From the NCBI GenBank assembly GCA_963971575.1, contig OZ020622.1, forward strand, positions 7,664,279-7,728,278: 64,000 nucleotides of DNA, read 5' to 3'. Shown in pieces: positions 32,638-42,991 of the stretch (positions are counted from its first letter, which is position 1; each line of letters opens with the position of its first letter). Source of the stretch: Liopterus haemorrhoidalis (Eukaryota; Arthropoda; Insecta; Coleoptera; Dytiscidae). Position numbers and translations under genes: made by a program. Under the pieces are notes generated by a model. It saw only the letters and a program-made list of their open reading frames with translations, was not told where the DNA came from and did not search any database.

Positions 32638-33205
32638 CAGTACCTAGACAAAATATTATAACCACTTACAAAAACAACTGTTTATTAAAAATGCCGACAT
32701 ATAATCATATGCTACTTTATTTATTTCTGTAACATATCGTGAATTTATTAAAAGATAAGCCATTTTAAACATCTTCAACTCTGTATTTTTATTCTGAAAC
32801 TGATTTGTAAGAACAAAAAGTATCGATTTTGTCCTGGCCAGGTAATTCACCGGATATCAATCCTATCGAAAATGTTTTGAACCCCCTGAAAAGACTTGTT
32901 TATGATTTAAATAATACTAATAAACTAGTTTTAATAGATAATATTAAAAAAGTATGGCATGGCTCTCCAGAAATTGAATATTGTATTAGGGCATGTATTG
33001 AGAGTATGCCTCGAAGAATTGCGGCAGTAATAAAAGTAAAGGAGGCAACACAAAATATTAAAAAACATTTTATGAATATACTAAAATAATTGGAAACAAT
33101 AAAATACAAAATAAAAATAAAATTGTAGTATTACTATTTTGTTGATTTTGTGTAAAACAATTTTTAAAAATTCATAAGTGGTTATAATATTTTGTCTAGG
33201 TACTG
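32638..33205 (+). mobile_element. Tc1-like element, internally deleted
   Basis: Ends CAGTACCTAGACAAAATATT and its inverted copy, alike over about 30 bp, flanked by TA (32636-32637, 33206-33207). The right half reads W-P-G-N-S-P-D-I-N-P-I-E-N (32835 on), then R-A-C-I-E-S-M-P-R-R, the Tc1 C-terminus. Helix-turn-helix and first two acidic residues are gone. 568 bp against ~1.6 kb usual, yet both ends are well kept. Confidence 0.88.
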
Positions 33206-33209
33206 TAGT

Positions 33210-33809
33210 ATGATAGTATGGACGTGTAATTTTTATCCTTATTCATATTATTTATCCACATCTTTGCTGTTATTCCTAAGAACCTTCTTCAGATACATTT
33301 TGTTGTGTTAAATTTTCTTTTTCAAAATGAATAAACATTGGAAAACATTACAAGAATTTCCCTTACGTCTAACATTGAATTTCTGACAGGCAATACATAG
33401 AAAAACACATCAATATTAATTTATATTTATTCTTTCTTTGGTAAGTTTGGTGTATTCTTCTTCGTTGAATTGCTTTAGCTTAATTTATTTTCTGCTCACA
33501 ATCCTGCGAACATTCAAGCTATATATCTTGGAAGGATCGTTGCCTGTGCACTCACGTACAATCTCAAATCGTACGGACTCTTGATATAAAATCGAATATC
33601 ACTCCCGAGTCTCGCGAACTTGCTCACCAATGCTGTCTTTGGATCTTGAACGTTTTCAAAACGTTTGATATTATTTTAAAAACATCTGTTGTGCAATATT
33701 ACACAAAACAATTTTGCAAGAATAACTCAAGGATCAGTGTTGTTGAACATTATGTTTCAATACAGTGCCGGGTTCAAAAAGTTTGCTTTTTTTTGGGATT
33801 TCATATGTA
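33210..33809. other. Unassigned sequence
   Basis: I see nothing supportable. The frame at 33646-33876 runs into the next element. Confidence 0.35.
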
Positions 33810-35044
33810 TAGTAAAGGTGGGATAGATGCCCCAGTTATAGAAAAACAATCGTGTTGCATTAATCTTAATTATTAAACTTTATCTGTTACTTTGCTACAA
33901 TTCTTAGATAATCTTACTACACAATAACATAAGATTAAAACACTTATAATTATTCTAAATAAATAAAATTATTGATTTAAAATAGTACTGTAATTGGGCA
34001 TATATCCCATATCGATGGGATTTTTGCCCCATATGGCGGTATTTATGCCTCACTAAAATAATACATTTGATTTTGACCGACAATTTTAATATTTTTTTAA
34101 AATAACAATTAAAAATTACAATTTAATCAAAATTACAATTTATTATTTTTTTTTACCGAGTGCCAACATATATACGGAGTGGTCATACCGATTTTGACTA
34201 TTTTTAGCATGATGTCTGTTGGTCTGTGTGTCTGTCGGTCCATGGAGATGTGTAGAGCAATTTTGGCAAAACAGATTTTTATGAAACTTCATATTTAAGT
34301 TTTTAACATCAATGGCACTAGTTGTTCAACTTTTGGTACAAATCGGTCAACTATAAATGTAAGTTTACTCGTGTCGGTTTTAAGATTTTTGCGAATATTT
34401 CACAACAGAAAAAATTTTCTAAAACATCTATTCTACAAAAATTACTATACAAGTAATAATTAACAACTTTTATTTGAAACATTTTTTGATAGGTCTTAAT
34501 AAATTTTTAAAACTTTTCATATTTTTGCGATATTTTTTCCAAGTATCTATTTTGGCATATATGTTGTTGCGTGTCCTTGGGAAAATGTTAGTATAAGATT
34601 ATATATATTTATACATATTTTATTATAAGATCATATATACATCCCGAGCCATATATCCCACATTTATTGCGGCGTTATATCCTTTTTCTATAGGATAGTA
34701 TCGAACGTATACAATATTGAGCATTATTTTCTACTCTATAATGTGAGGTTAAGTGTCTTCTGATACCTAGTAATGAAACTAATTTTGTTAAAGTTATAGT
34801 TACGTCATAAAACATTAAGACAAAATGTCGTAATTATTGAAATACAACCACTCATATGAGCACCTACCTTTACAATTTAATTTTTCATAAACTATTAACA
34901 TTGATGATAATTTAACACATTTATCTCAGAAGAATGTGTTTCTCGTACAAACTGTCAGTACTGCAATGATACAAACACACACCATTATGGATATATGCGA
35001 AGTGGGGCGTTTATCCCACTGGGGCATCTATACCAACGTTACCC
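33810..35044. mobile_element. TA-flanked TIR element with nested family A copy
   Basis: Left end TAGTAAAGGTGGGATAGATG and inverted right end GGGTAACGTTGGTATAGATG, each then GCCCCAGT, agree at most positions over ~28 bp; TA on both sides. Inside, GGGCATATATCCCA-type and GGCGTTATATCC-type motifs recur. A family A element occupies 34150-34590, so the host element is older and originally ~800 bp. Superfamily Tc1/mariner or pogo, inferred from TA only. Confidence 0.65.
34150..34590 (+). mobile_element. Family A Helentron-like element, 3'-truncated (A4)
   Basis: T run, then ACCGAGTGCCAACATATATA (left end), GCATGATGTCTGTTGGTCTG, a short (TCTG) tract, and ATGAAACTTCATATTTAAG. The right end with hairpin is missing. 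Confidence 0.65.
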
Positions 35045-35154
35045 TATGACGCTAGAAATTTTGGCAAAATGGCAAATCTTAGCGACTAGCGTATATAGAA
35101 AATACTCATACTTCGAAAGAAAGCTCTTAGGGCGTAGACGAAGAAAAGAAAAGT

Positions 35155-35610
35155 AGTTTGCAAAAATTAAAGAGGGCATATTTGTGGGCCCACAAATAAG
35201 AGAAATAATGATGCATTTGACAGTATGCTAAATTAAGCTGAAATAAGAGCTTGAAGAGCTTTTAAAACAGATGTTTCAAGTTTTCTTGGAAATGTGAGAG
35301 CTGAAAATTACAGAGATATCGTGAATGAACTACTTGATGCCTACAAAGAAATGGGATGTAGGATGTCTTTAAAAATTCACTTTCCGGACTCTCATCTACA
35401 TTTCTTTCCAGAAGATCTGGATGCAGTAAGTGTGATGAACATGGGAAACGGTTCCACCAAGACATTTCCGCCATGGAAAAGCGATATCAGGATAAATGGA
35501 GTCCAAATTTGCTTGCTGATTACTGCTGGATATTAATAAGGCATGCCTCAGAAACAAAATATCGACGTAAAACATCAAAAACAACACTTTGAGTTAAGTT
35601 AAAATTAATA
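35155..35610 (+). pseudogene. Conserved insect multi-copy protein fragment, function unknown
   Basis: Reading across frames: E-G-I-F-V-G-P-Q-I-R-E, F-L-G-N-V-R-A-E-N-Y, V-N-E-L-L-D-A-Y-K-E-M-G-C-R-M-S-L-K-I-H-F, F-P-E-D-L-D-A-V-S-, then in another phase K-R-F-H-Q-D-I-S-A-M-E-K-R-Y-Q and L-L-A-D-Y-C-W. I know this combination (G-C-R-M-S, F-H-Q-D-I, M-E-x-R-Y-Q, A-D-Y-C-W) from many uncharacterised, often repeated insect proteins, but not its role. A stop near 35205 and a frameshift near 35440 make it dead. It may come from a transposon not otherwise visible here. Confidence 0.5.
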
Positions 35611-35765
35611 ATAATACGTCTATCGCTATATTTCGTTAGAAACCAATAATACCTCATAGCAAAAATATGATGGATGATAGAAAAAATCTGAGGTCATTTT
35701 CGGCTTTTAGGTCAAATTTTAATTGGGTTACACTATGTTTTGCCTATGTCCCAAAAATAAGTCCA

Positions 35766-35817
35766 TTTTTAGGGTTTTGTAGGTATGACCAAAAAACCCT
35801 TATACCGTCATTTTGTC

Positions 35818-35855
<38 letters not shown>

Positions 35856-36852
35856 TCGGTAAAAATTGTAGCCAAACGGCTAAACCTAGAGAGTTGAAAT
35901 TTGGCATGCTTATACAACTCTATGACCCGCACATAGGAAAAATACTAAAACATCTAAAAAACATATCCCCCTAAAAATATAAACAAATATGTGCTCATCG
36001 AAAAAAAAAAATATTTTTTTTAAATTCTGAGTAGGGTATCAAATGAAATCCCTTGGTACGTGGATTAACGCTCAAATTTTTATTTTTGCAAAATAAATTA
36101 TTTTGAAGCGATTTTTGCCAATATTGTGCAAAAAAAATTTTGTCCCACACCCTGTAGCCCAGGTGGTTTAAACTAAAAATCTGAAAAAATTCTAAGTAAT
36201 GTACATTGGTGTGAACCGGAATAGTTCAACAGGAATTTTTGATCAGATTATGTTTTTGGAAAAAAAAGCAGTTTTTGTGTTTTTTTGCTAATAATGTTGA
36301 CAACTTATAGTTATATAATACGCTAAACAGTAACGTGTTTCTTGGTGCTGTGGCTAAGATACTTGCGTTCTGCCCAAGAATTCATAATCGAACTCATGTT
36401 CGAGTCTTACGTGAGGAGACAATATTATTTTTTATTTATTTTTTTGCATTTTTATATTGTTTAAATTATTTTTTCAAAATTTTAATTATATTTTGGCAAT
36501 TGTTGCATTTAATTTTTAATAGCGTAAATTTAATAACCAGTGGAAATTGTTGAAATTATAATTTAATTATATATTTGAATGTACACGAAATCAAAGGGGA
36601 GGAGCTATGACTAAAAACAACCAATGGAAGCCATAGGCGCAATTTTCAAAATCTTAATGAACCTTGATATATAAAAAAAAAACACTGCACATCTTTAAAA
36701 ACTTAAATAATGGTAATAGGCATTCGTATTAAAATTCATAAAAAAATATTTTGTCATAAAATTTGTTTTGGCATCCCAAATAATCATCATTCACTTACTA
36801 AATACCTGCAAAACCCTGAAATGTGTGAAAATTCACACTTCACATCAATTTT
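35766..36852 (+). mobile_element. Family B Helentron-like element, complete (B4)
   Basis: T run, left subterminal repeat AGGGTTTTGTAGGTAT (35771-35786), AAAAAACCCTTATACCGTCA, (TCTG)n at 35818-35853, TTGAAATTTGGCATGC, and a long body. A tRNA-like segment lies at 36342-36416. Then come GGAAGCCATAGGCGCAATTT, the inverted subterminal repeat ATACCTGCAAAACCCT (36802-36817) and the hairpin GTGTGAA-AA-TTCACAC (36823-36838), then TTCACATCAATTTTT. No protein. Plan as in HINE/DINE-type elements. 1087 bp; copies at 56446 and 61530 are also complete at both ends. Confidence 0.75.
36342..36416 (+). other. tRNA-like segment inside B4
   Basis: TGTGGCTAAGATACTT resembles an A box and CATGTTCGAGTCT a B box 34 nt downstream, the spacing of a tRNA. 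The full cloverleaf is not convincing, so it is a pol III promoter-like relic, not a tRNA gene. Confidence 0.45.
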
Positions 36853-36989
36853 TGTTTATTAATGTTATTCTTTCAAAAGTTATCGAATTTTATTTTTATA
36901 ATATGTACCCAAAATTTGTTGTCATTTGCTGTAGTTCATTTCTTTGATTTAGCTGAAATAAGCGGATTTTTTTAAGTTCACATATTAAA

Positions 36990-37150
36990 GAATTAATAAG
37001 ACTTTTGTTAAACAAAATGGCCAAAAGCTTCACTCAATTATTAAAGGTTAATAGATTTCAAACTCTAGTTCCACTTAAACATTTGGAATGGACTTTAGAT
37101 ACCTACAAAACCCTGAAATGTGCGAAAACACTTCATATCAATTTTTTATT
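36990..37150 (+). repeat. Fused scraps: MITE right end and family B right end (B5)
   Basis: 36990-37097 resembles the right end of the MITE at 28321-28724 (GTTCCACTTAAACATTTGGA). Directly after it, 37099-37150 is the family B right end: ATACCTACAAAACCCTGAAA and a damaged hairpin, then CATATCAATTTTT. Confidence 0.5.
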
Positions 37151-37615
37151 TCGTAGGTTTGGAAGGAACATGTACAAAATATTGAAAAATATTCGTAAAT
37201 TGAGGTTACGTAAATCGATATTATATATTAACCTGTAACATTAATAATATGTTCAATTTTCTACACGTGGGTTTATTTTAAAAATGTTTTGTATTTGACA
37301 GATTTTTGATAACTTGGAAATAAGATAGAACGTCAATCCCCATGAATATTTTTATTAAAATTATTCATTCTTGAGTATTTTATCTGTTTTTATTTGCAAT
37401 TTATTTAGAAATATTTCTCGTTCACAAACTTGAGTTGTGATTGGTTAAAAATTAATGATCTTGTCTTCTTAATTTTGTTGTCAGGATTAGCATGGTACGC
37501 AATACGTTTAGTCTTTCAAACGAGCCTTCTATTAAATGAAATGATTAATTATATTTTAAAGCTGAAGGCTTTACAACCCTTTAAAATAACAAGTAAACAA
37601 ACTATAAATGAACTA
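37151..37615. other. Unassigned AT-rich DNA
   Basis: Nothing supported before the direct repeat at 37616. Confidence 0.3.
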
Positions 37616-37801
37616 TATCTATTGAAAGGAGGAATCTGTAACATTTGAGGCTTTTAGAATTGAAATCAGTGGCGACACGATAGTCTGGAAATAGGGGAGG
37701 CAAAAAGAAACAGTATATACGTTCAGGAATTAAAAATCCTTAGATTAATACATAGTACTCTCCTTATTCCTTCCAACTTCCATGGTCCTTCTCCTGCTAC
37801 C
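37616..37801 (+). repeat. Direct repeat flanking a LINE, left copy
   Basis: It matches 38924-39092 in the same orientation; shared blocks include GTATATACGTTCAGGA and ACATAGTACTCTCCTTATTC. It ends exactly where the LINE coding sequence starts. Confidence 0.75.
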
Positions 37802-38923
37802 GAACAGTCAATCGAGTGGAGAACTGGTCTGTACCTTGTTTTTATAGATTTCCAGAAAGCATTCGACTGTCTATCTCACGGTGCAATTTGGAGAGCTTTA
37901 CGAATAAGAATAATTCCACCTAAGCTCATAAAACTCATCCAGCTCCTTTATCAGGATGCCACCTGCGAAATCCAGCACAAAGGCGTTCTCAGCTACCCCA
38001 TTCCTGTTGGCGTTGGCATTAAGCAAGGATGTACTAGATGATGTATTGAGAAGGAGTATCGGAATTGGAGACGGAATTCGCTGGACTTTAACTTCCAACC
38101 TGACAGATCTGGAGTATGCAGATGACATTTGCGTTCTCTCTCACACCTTTGACAACATGAATGTAATACTAGTTTCTCTGGTAAAGGAGGGCCTCCTTTA
38201 CCAGATAATCTGATTGCGTTCATCGGTAGGCCTCGCAATCAACATTAAAAATACGAAATCCATGCGATTAGGGTCCACTCAACAAGACCGCATTAACGAT
38301 CACTTTATTGAAGACGTCGAAATTTTTCCTTATCTCGAAAGCATTGTCTCATGCAAATCTGGAAGCACCGAAGAGGATGTTAAAATGAGGATTAATAAAG
38401 CTAGGCATACTTTCAGTATGCTGAAAAATGTTTGGAACACTTCGCAGAATGCCAAGTGCACAAAAATTAGAATATTCAATTCTAATATCATGCCGGTTCT
38501 AATGTGAGACTTGGAAAATTTCTAGAACCATTATTCATCGTCTTCAAGTGTTTGTCAATTCTTGCTTGCGTAGAATATTCCGACTATTTTGGCCTGACAT
38601 TATTACCAACGCTCGCCTTTGGGAGAGAACCTACCAAAGCCCCATAGACATCCTGATAAAACAGCGGAAGTGGAGATGGATAGGCCATACCTTAAGGAAC
38701 AACCCTTTGTCCATCAGTAAAACGGCTCTTGGTTAGAATCCACAAGGGAGCCGTAGATGTGGCACACCAACGGACACATGACGTAGACTAACCATGAAGG
38801 AAGCCAGCGAAAGCGGCAAAACATGGAGGGAGCTAAAACATCTAACGCAAGACAGATCCAAATGGAAGTTTATTGAGGCCCTACGCTTCACATAGGAGCG
38901 ACAGGAACCTTATGTATATATTG
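37802..38923 (+). pseudogene. RTE-X-like LINE, RT to C-terminus
   Basis: It opens with E-Q-S-I-E-W-R-T-G-L-Y-L-V-F-I-D-F-Q-K-A-F-D, then I-K-Q-G-C, D-D-V-L-R-R-S-I-G, L-E-Y-A-D-D-I-C-V-L-S (active site intact, 38112-38140), G-L-A-I-N-I-K-N-T-K-S, R-I-N-K-A-R-H-T-F and K-W-R-W-I-G-H-T-L-R. It ends near a W-R-E-L-K-H segment. The Y-A-D-D core is intact but there are about five frameshifts, near 38035, 38185, 38505, 38735 and others. The N-terminal endonuclease is missing. The clade name is from motif memory and tentative. Confidence 0.75.
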
Positions 38924-39092
38924 AAAAGAGGAATCTGCAACATTTGAGGTTTCTAGGATTTAGCGACTCGACAGTCTGGAAATAAGGGAAGCAAAAGAAT
39001 AAAGTATATACGTTCAGGAGTTAAAAATCAATGAATTAATACATAGTACTCTCCTTATTCCTTCCAACTTGCATGGTCCTTCTCCTGCTGCA
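38924..39092 (+). repeat. Direct repeat flanking a LINE, right copy
   Basis: Counterpart of 37616-37801, beginning TATTGAAAAGAGGAATCTGC directly after the LINE 3' end. Confidence 0.75.
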
Positions 39093-39109
39093 TCCTTTAA
39101 ACCGTCACA

Positions 39110-39210
39110 CCAATATATCACGTAGTAGAACTACGCTTATTTTGCCGTATCTGGGACAGCAATGTACGATATTTGTTGCCCACCCATCATCAGTTCTTCT
39201 GATATGCCCA
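39110..39210 (-). pseudogene. LINE C-terminal scrap
   Basis: Minus-strand reading G-H-I-R-R-T-D-D-G-W-A-T, then C-P-R-Y-G-K resembles the G-H-x-x-R-x-x-D-x-R-W ... P-R-x-G-K segment near the C-terminus of several LINEs. About 30 codons only. Confidence 0.4.
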
Positions 39211-39584
39211 GCTCAGTTCCACTTTTGCCTTACCACCACCTGTACAGTGTCTGTAACACTAAATTTTTGTCATGCACAAAAGTTACGTTTTCTATCCCGC
39301 AGGGATATATCTAGCTATCTGTGCTGCATAGCCGTTTAGCATAATAGTTTATTTAAGATTTTCTGCGTGAAATTAGTTGTTTTTAAACAATAAGGCAAGA
39401 CAATCACCCGGCGCTTCCACCATATGTCACGTGGGTGGTTAGATGGAAATTTAACTCCTGGTTTTAACAATACAATTTATTAATAAATTATAAAATGACA
39501 GTGTTGTAAGATTGCATTCGTCCATAGGAGTTGGGGAAGTCTTCGGTCCACTCCGTGTTTGCATTAATCAGCTTGGACGGTAAC
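39211..39584. other. Unassigned sequence
   Basis: Nothing recognised; a patch with CACCATATGTCACGTGGGTG near 39420 is GC-richer than its surroundings. Confidence 0.3.
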
Positions 39585-40820
39585 CGACGAGTTCATCGAA
39601 AATCAATTCATCGAAAGTAAATTCATCTAAAATCAATTCATCGAAAACGAGTTCATCGAAAACGAGTTCATCGAAAACGAGTTCATCGAAAACGAGTTCA
39701 TTGAAAGCAAATTCATCGAAAGTCAATTCATCGAATGATCAATTCATCGAATCGTCAATTCATCGAATCGTCAATTAATCGAATCGTCAATTCATCGAAA
39801 AAAAATGTTTTGAGAGGAATGCCGAGGATCGGAAAGTCAAAAAAGCAGCGGTCAATAAAAGTAGACAGACTAAGAAATAATTGCATAAAAATTTTATATG
39901 GTTTAAAAAAATATATATTCTTTGATTCTTTGATAATCCTCAAATATGCACCAAAAATGATCTCACTAAAACTTAATTTAAATTTGCAAGAATTATATAT
40001 TAAAAATGTGGTGACAGATAACACAACACGTACCATTAATATTGTTAAACAATAATCCCCCGAGAGACGTAACACCCGACTTACGTAAATTCGCAGTTAC
40101 GTAAAATGAAAATTTCAAAAAACGGAAATTTTTTTGAGTAGATTAACATACAAGTTTACAAAAAAAAATATTTCCTATTTGTAAGTATGTACATATAGAA
40201 TAGTAAATGTTAATAAATTTCAGTTTATTTTTGTCTTGTTTCTTTTATATACGTATTTATATAGTTTATATTTCTTTTGTTCCTTTATAAAAATTCCAAT
40301 TCGACTTACGTAAAATTCTAGTTACCCAAAAGTCTACGGTCTGCATTAATTACGTATCTCAGGGGATTACTGTATTATTTATTATAATTATTATTAGACA
40401 TATTTATATATAAAGGACAAGGGAGATTAAAAATAACAATGAAAAAATTTAACTTTTAATTTATATTTAAACAGCAACTAACATTACAATGGAAAGAAGA
40501 AATTAAGAATACATATTTTTTTTTTTTTTTATTTAATTAATGGCCTTTGCAGCTGTGGCAATTAGCCAGGACAATTTTTATTTGAGAAAATGTCCATGCC
40601 TGAACGGGATTCGAACCCGAGACCTTCGCAACGCAGAGCACATGTGTTACCACTACGCTACGCCGGTCGGCAAGAATACATATTAAATTGAAACAAAGCC
40701 ACAATTAAAAATGCACTCTCAAATATTTACAAAATATTTTTTTTCGATGAATTGACGATTTGATTAACTGATCATTCGATGAATTGATTTTCGATGAATT
40801 TGCTTTCGAGGAACTCGGAG
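39585..40820. mobile_element. Foldback-like element with short-repeat arms
   Basis: The left arm (39585-39805) is about 14 tandem 15-16 bp units of ATTCATCGAAAACGA type. The right arm (40740-40810) has four inverted units (TTTTCGATGAAT). Arms made of short tandem repeats in inverse orientation define foldback elements. The middle ~930 bp has one frame (39735-40055) that begins in the arm and has no recognised domain. A SINE is inserted at 40518-40671. Confidence 0.6.
40518..40671 (-). mobile_element. tRNA-derived SINE with 13-bp duplication
   Basis: Minus strand: tRNA-like head with GCGTAGCGTAGTGGTAAC (A box) and CGGGTTCGAATCCCGT (B box), then GGACATTTTCTCAAATAAAA, and an A tail at the plus-strand T run (40517-40530). 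AAGAATACATATT is duplicated perfectly at 40505-40517 and 40672-40684. Boxes are intact. It is inserted inside the foldback-like element, so it is younger. Confidence 0.9.
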
Positions 40821-41582
40821 AAACCTTCTCCCACTCACATGGCGACTGCTGCTTTGCTCACTAGATGAATTGGCATATGGTGGCGTTCTCTTGATTCATT
40901 GTTGAGTAGAACTTGTAGAGAAGTTGAATAGGTTCATCTGCTTGGCTTCCGTACGACATCCCTTTACTTATAGCTCCGAGTTATATCCCCAAGTAATGAA
41001 AAAAAACAAAACTTGGCCAGCGCCGGCCGGGTACATTGCACCCCTGTAATCATCTCGTCGTACTTTTCATACTTTGGAAGCTATTTCAATTTAGTATGTT
41101 GTTCGAATACTTTTGTGATTGGCTGTATATTTCCAAATATTAACGATGCATTATGGAATATTTCATTAAAAATAAATGTTCATAAAGCTTAGATATGTAA
41201 CATGTAACTAATGAATAAAACACTGTTACCGAATCAATGGTTCATTTAAACCCGCTTAGCTCGCTATTTAATTTTATGTAACGTTGACATTTTACACAAT
41301 AACATTTCAAATTAAATGCGAAAACCGGATATCAAATAAAATTTAAATGGAAATTGAAAAACGATACAAATTTATAATGGAAAACATTTCAATGTATTTA
41401 AAACTAGCGAGTCTCAACAGAACATATTCCAGTCTATGTTTGACTTTCAAGTATTCTGAACACAGTAGTCAATTTAACAACGATGTAATGAACACCACAC
41501 TGCTAACGCAGAGGATTGGAATGGGTATTAGATAACAGAGATAATGTTAACGTAGGCGGAGCGCTCATCAAACTGATATAAC
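40821..41582. other. Unassigned sequence
   Basis: No supported element. The frame 41347-41535 has no recognisable domain. Confidence 0.35.
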
Positions 41583-41845
41583 ATATCGCGGGTGACCTGG
41601 CAATACCTTCTATCTGCATAAAGAGAAATTTAAAGGAGAGGTAAAAAACTGCTTTATGTCAGCCGTTTTTGCGTAGTTTAAGATAAAAGGTAATGCTTTG
41701 TATGAAGTTTAGACCTTAAATATTTTTCTTGTTTAAGAAGTATTGTCACAACTTGTGCACTAATACGTGGATTACAATGCAAACCAAGAACTTATTTTCG
41801 CTAAAAATTGTAGATAGGAGGTATTGCCAGGTCACCAGCGATATT
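41583..41845. mobile_element. MITE with ~35-bp TIRs
   Basis: ATATCGCGGGTGACCTGGCA at the left and, inverted, ATATCGCTGGTGACCTGGCA at the right, both continuing ATACCTYCTATCT. About 263 bp, no coding. TA-rich flanks (TATA...TATATG) suggest Tc1/mariner but the duplication is not clear. Confidence 0.75.
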
Positions 41846-41949
41846 ATATGATGGATAAGAAGAGGGGGAGCTCCCATGCTTGCGCTCCAAGAAAAAGCAT
41901 ATTTTAGACAAATTAAAGTGCACCCGCTGATCTAACAAAATGGCAAATT

Positions 41950-42150
41950 ATGGTCAAAATTGTGTTGAATAGCAAGGACGAAGTTCCAAATCGAGTTAAA
42001 TCACAACCGACAAATAGTCCAGATTTTAATGAATTGGATCTTGGGTTTTTCAATTCTATACAATCTTTACAACATACAGCTTTACCGAATACAGTCGACG
42101 AACTGATTGAATACGTACAAAAGGCATTTAATACATTAAACATACGAGGT
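41950..42150 (+). pseudogene. Plant-type mariner-like transposase C-terminal fragment
   Basis: The frame has Q-P-T-N-S-P-D-F-N-E-L-D-L-G-F-F-N-S-I-Q-S-L-Q and T-V-D-E-L-I-E-Y-V-Q-K-A-F-N. The N-S-P-D-x-N-x-L-D-L-G-F-F-x-x-I-Q-S signature is that of plant-type mariner-like (DD39D-type) transposases, unlike the P-D-L-A-P type of animal mariners. The region upstream is decayed. It is cut at TA 42143 by the insertion of the next element. Confidence 0.65.
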
Positions 42151-42991
42151 GTGTAAATTAAGTAATCGGGCTGGCAATATACGGGACGCGGGACTCGTAG
42201 GGGCGGCAGGTGAACATGTGATACACTTTCAGTACGAGTGTGAACTCGCTAGAGTAATTTTGTTGTCCATAGCGATTTTTTTCGTGAAACTGTTTTTTCT
42301 AGTGCTTTCTAAAAATGAGTGACATTCATTTCGAGCAACGATGTGCTATCAGGTTTTGCTTCAAACTTGGGCACAATGCAACTTTTGCAAAACTTCAGCA
42401 GGCCTACGGAGACAGTGTTTTGTGAAGGACCTAGGTTTTTTGGATGTTTAAGGCATTTTCAGAAGGAAGAGAGTTGATTGAAGATGAATCACGCAGCGGC
42501 AGGCCTTTATCTTCAAGAACCGATGAAAACGTCGACAGAATCCGGGATCTTGTGTGTTCAAATCTTCGGCAGAGAGTCAGAATGATCGGGGAAGAGTTGA
42601 ATTTGACTTACACTACCGTTCATCAGATTTTGACCAATAAATTGCGGATGAGAAAAATGCATCTTCTCACACAGCAAATTCAATAAACCAGTTACCAATA
42701 AAACAGAGTTTTTTGCTAGTAAAAACATTCCTGTGGCTCCTCAGCCTCCTTATTCGCCTTGAAAAATCACCTCAAGGGATGTCATTTTGGTACACTCGAA
42801 AACATTCAAATTTCCGTAACCGATCAGTAGAAAACTATTCCAGTATCCGAGTTCCAGCACTGCTATGAGGATTAGAAGAACCGTTTCCAGCGCTGTGTGG
42901 CTTCCCAACGAAGTTATTTTGAGTGAGACAATATTGAACTGTAATTCTATTCGAATAAAAAATAAATAAAAATTAAATCAGTCGCACCTCG
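42145..42991 (+). mobile_element. mariner element, internally deleted
   Basis: Ends CGAGGTGTGTAAATTAAGTA and, inverted, CGAGGTGCGACTGATTTAAT, with TA on each side (42143-42144, 42992-42993). Transposase from 42315: M-S-D-I-H-F-E-Q-R-C-A-I, a stop near 42423, then F-K-A-F-S-E-G-R-E, S-R-S-G-R-P, L-T-Y-T-T-V-H-Q-I-L. The end reads R-C-V-A-S-Q-R-S-Y-F-E near 42890. The catalytic middle is mostly gone. Same family as 28830-29356, but here both ends survive. 847 bp versus ~1.3 kb usual. Confidence 0.85.

Noticed and set aside
35667..35932. Open frames through the (TCTG)n tracts on both strands (also at 26574, 43644, 56465)
   Set aside because: A 4-bp repeat has no stop in several frames, so these open frames follow from the microsatellite.
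37616..39092. LTR retrotransposon with LTRs of ~180 bp
   Set aside because: The enclosed protein is a LINE-type RT with LINE C-terminal motifs; there is no TG...CA border, primer site, protease or integrase.
40600..40671. tRNA gene
   Set aside because: The boxes are good, but an attached body, A tail and target duplication show it is the head of a SINE.
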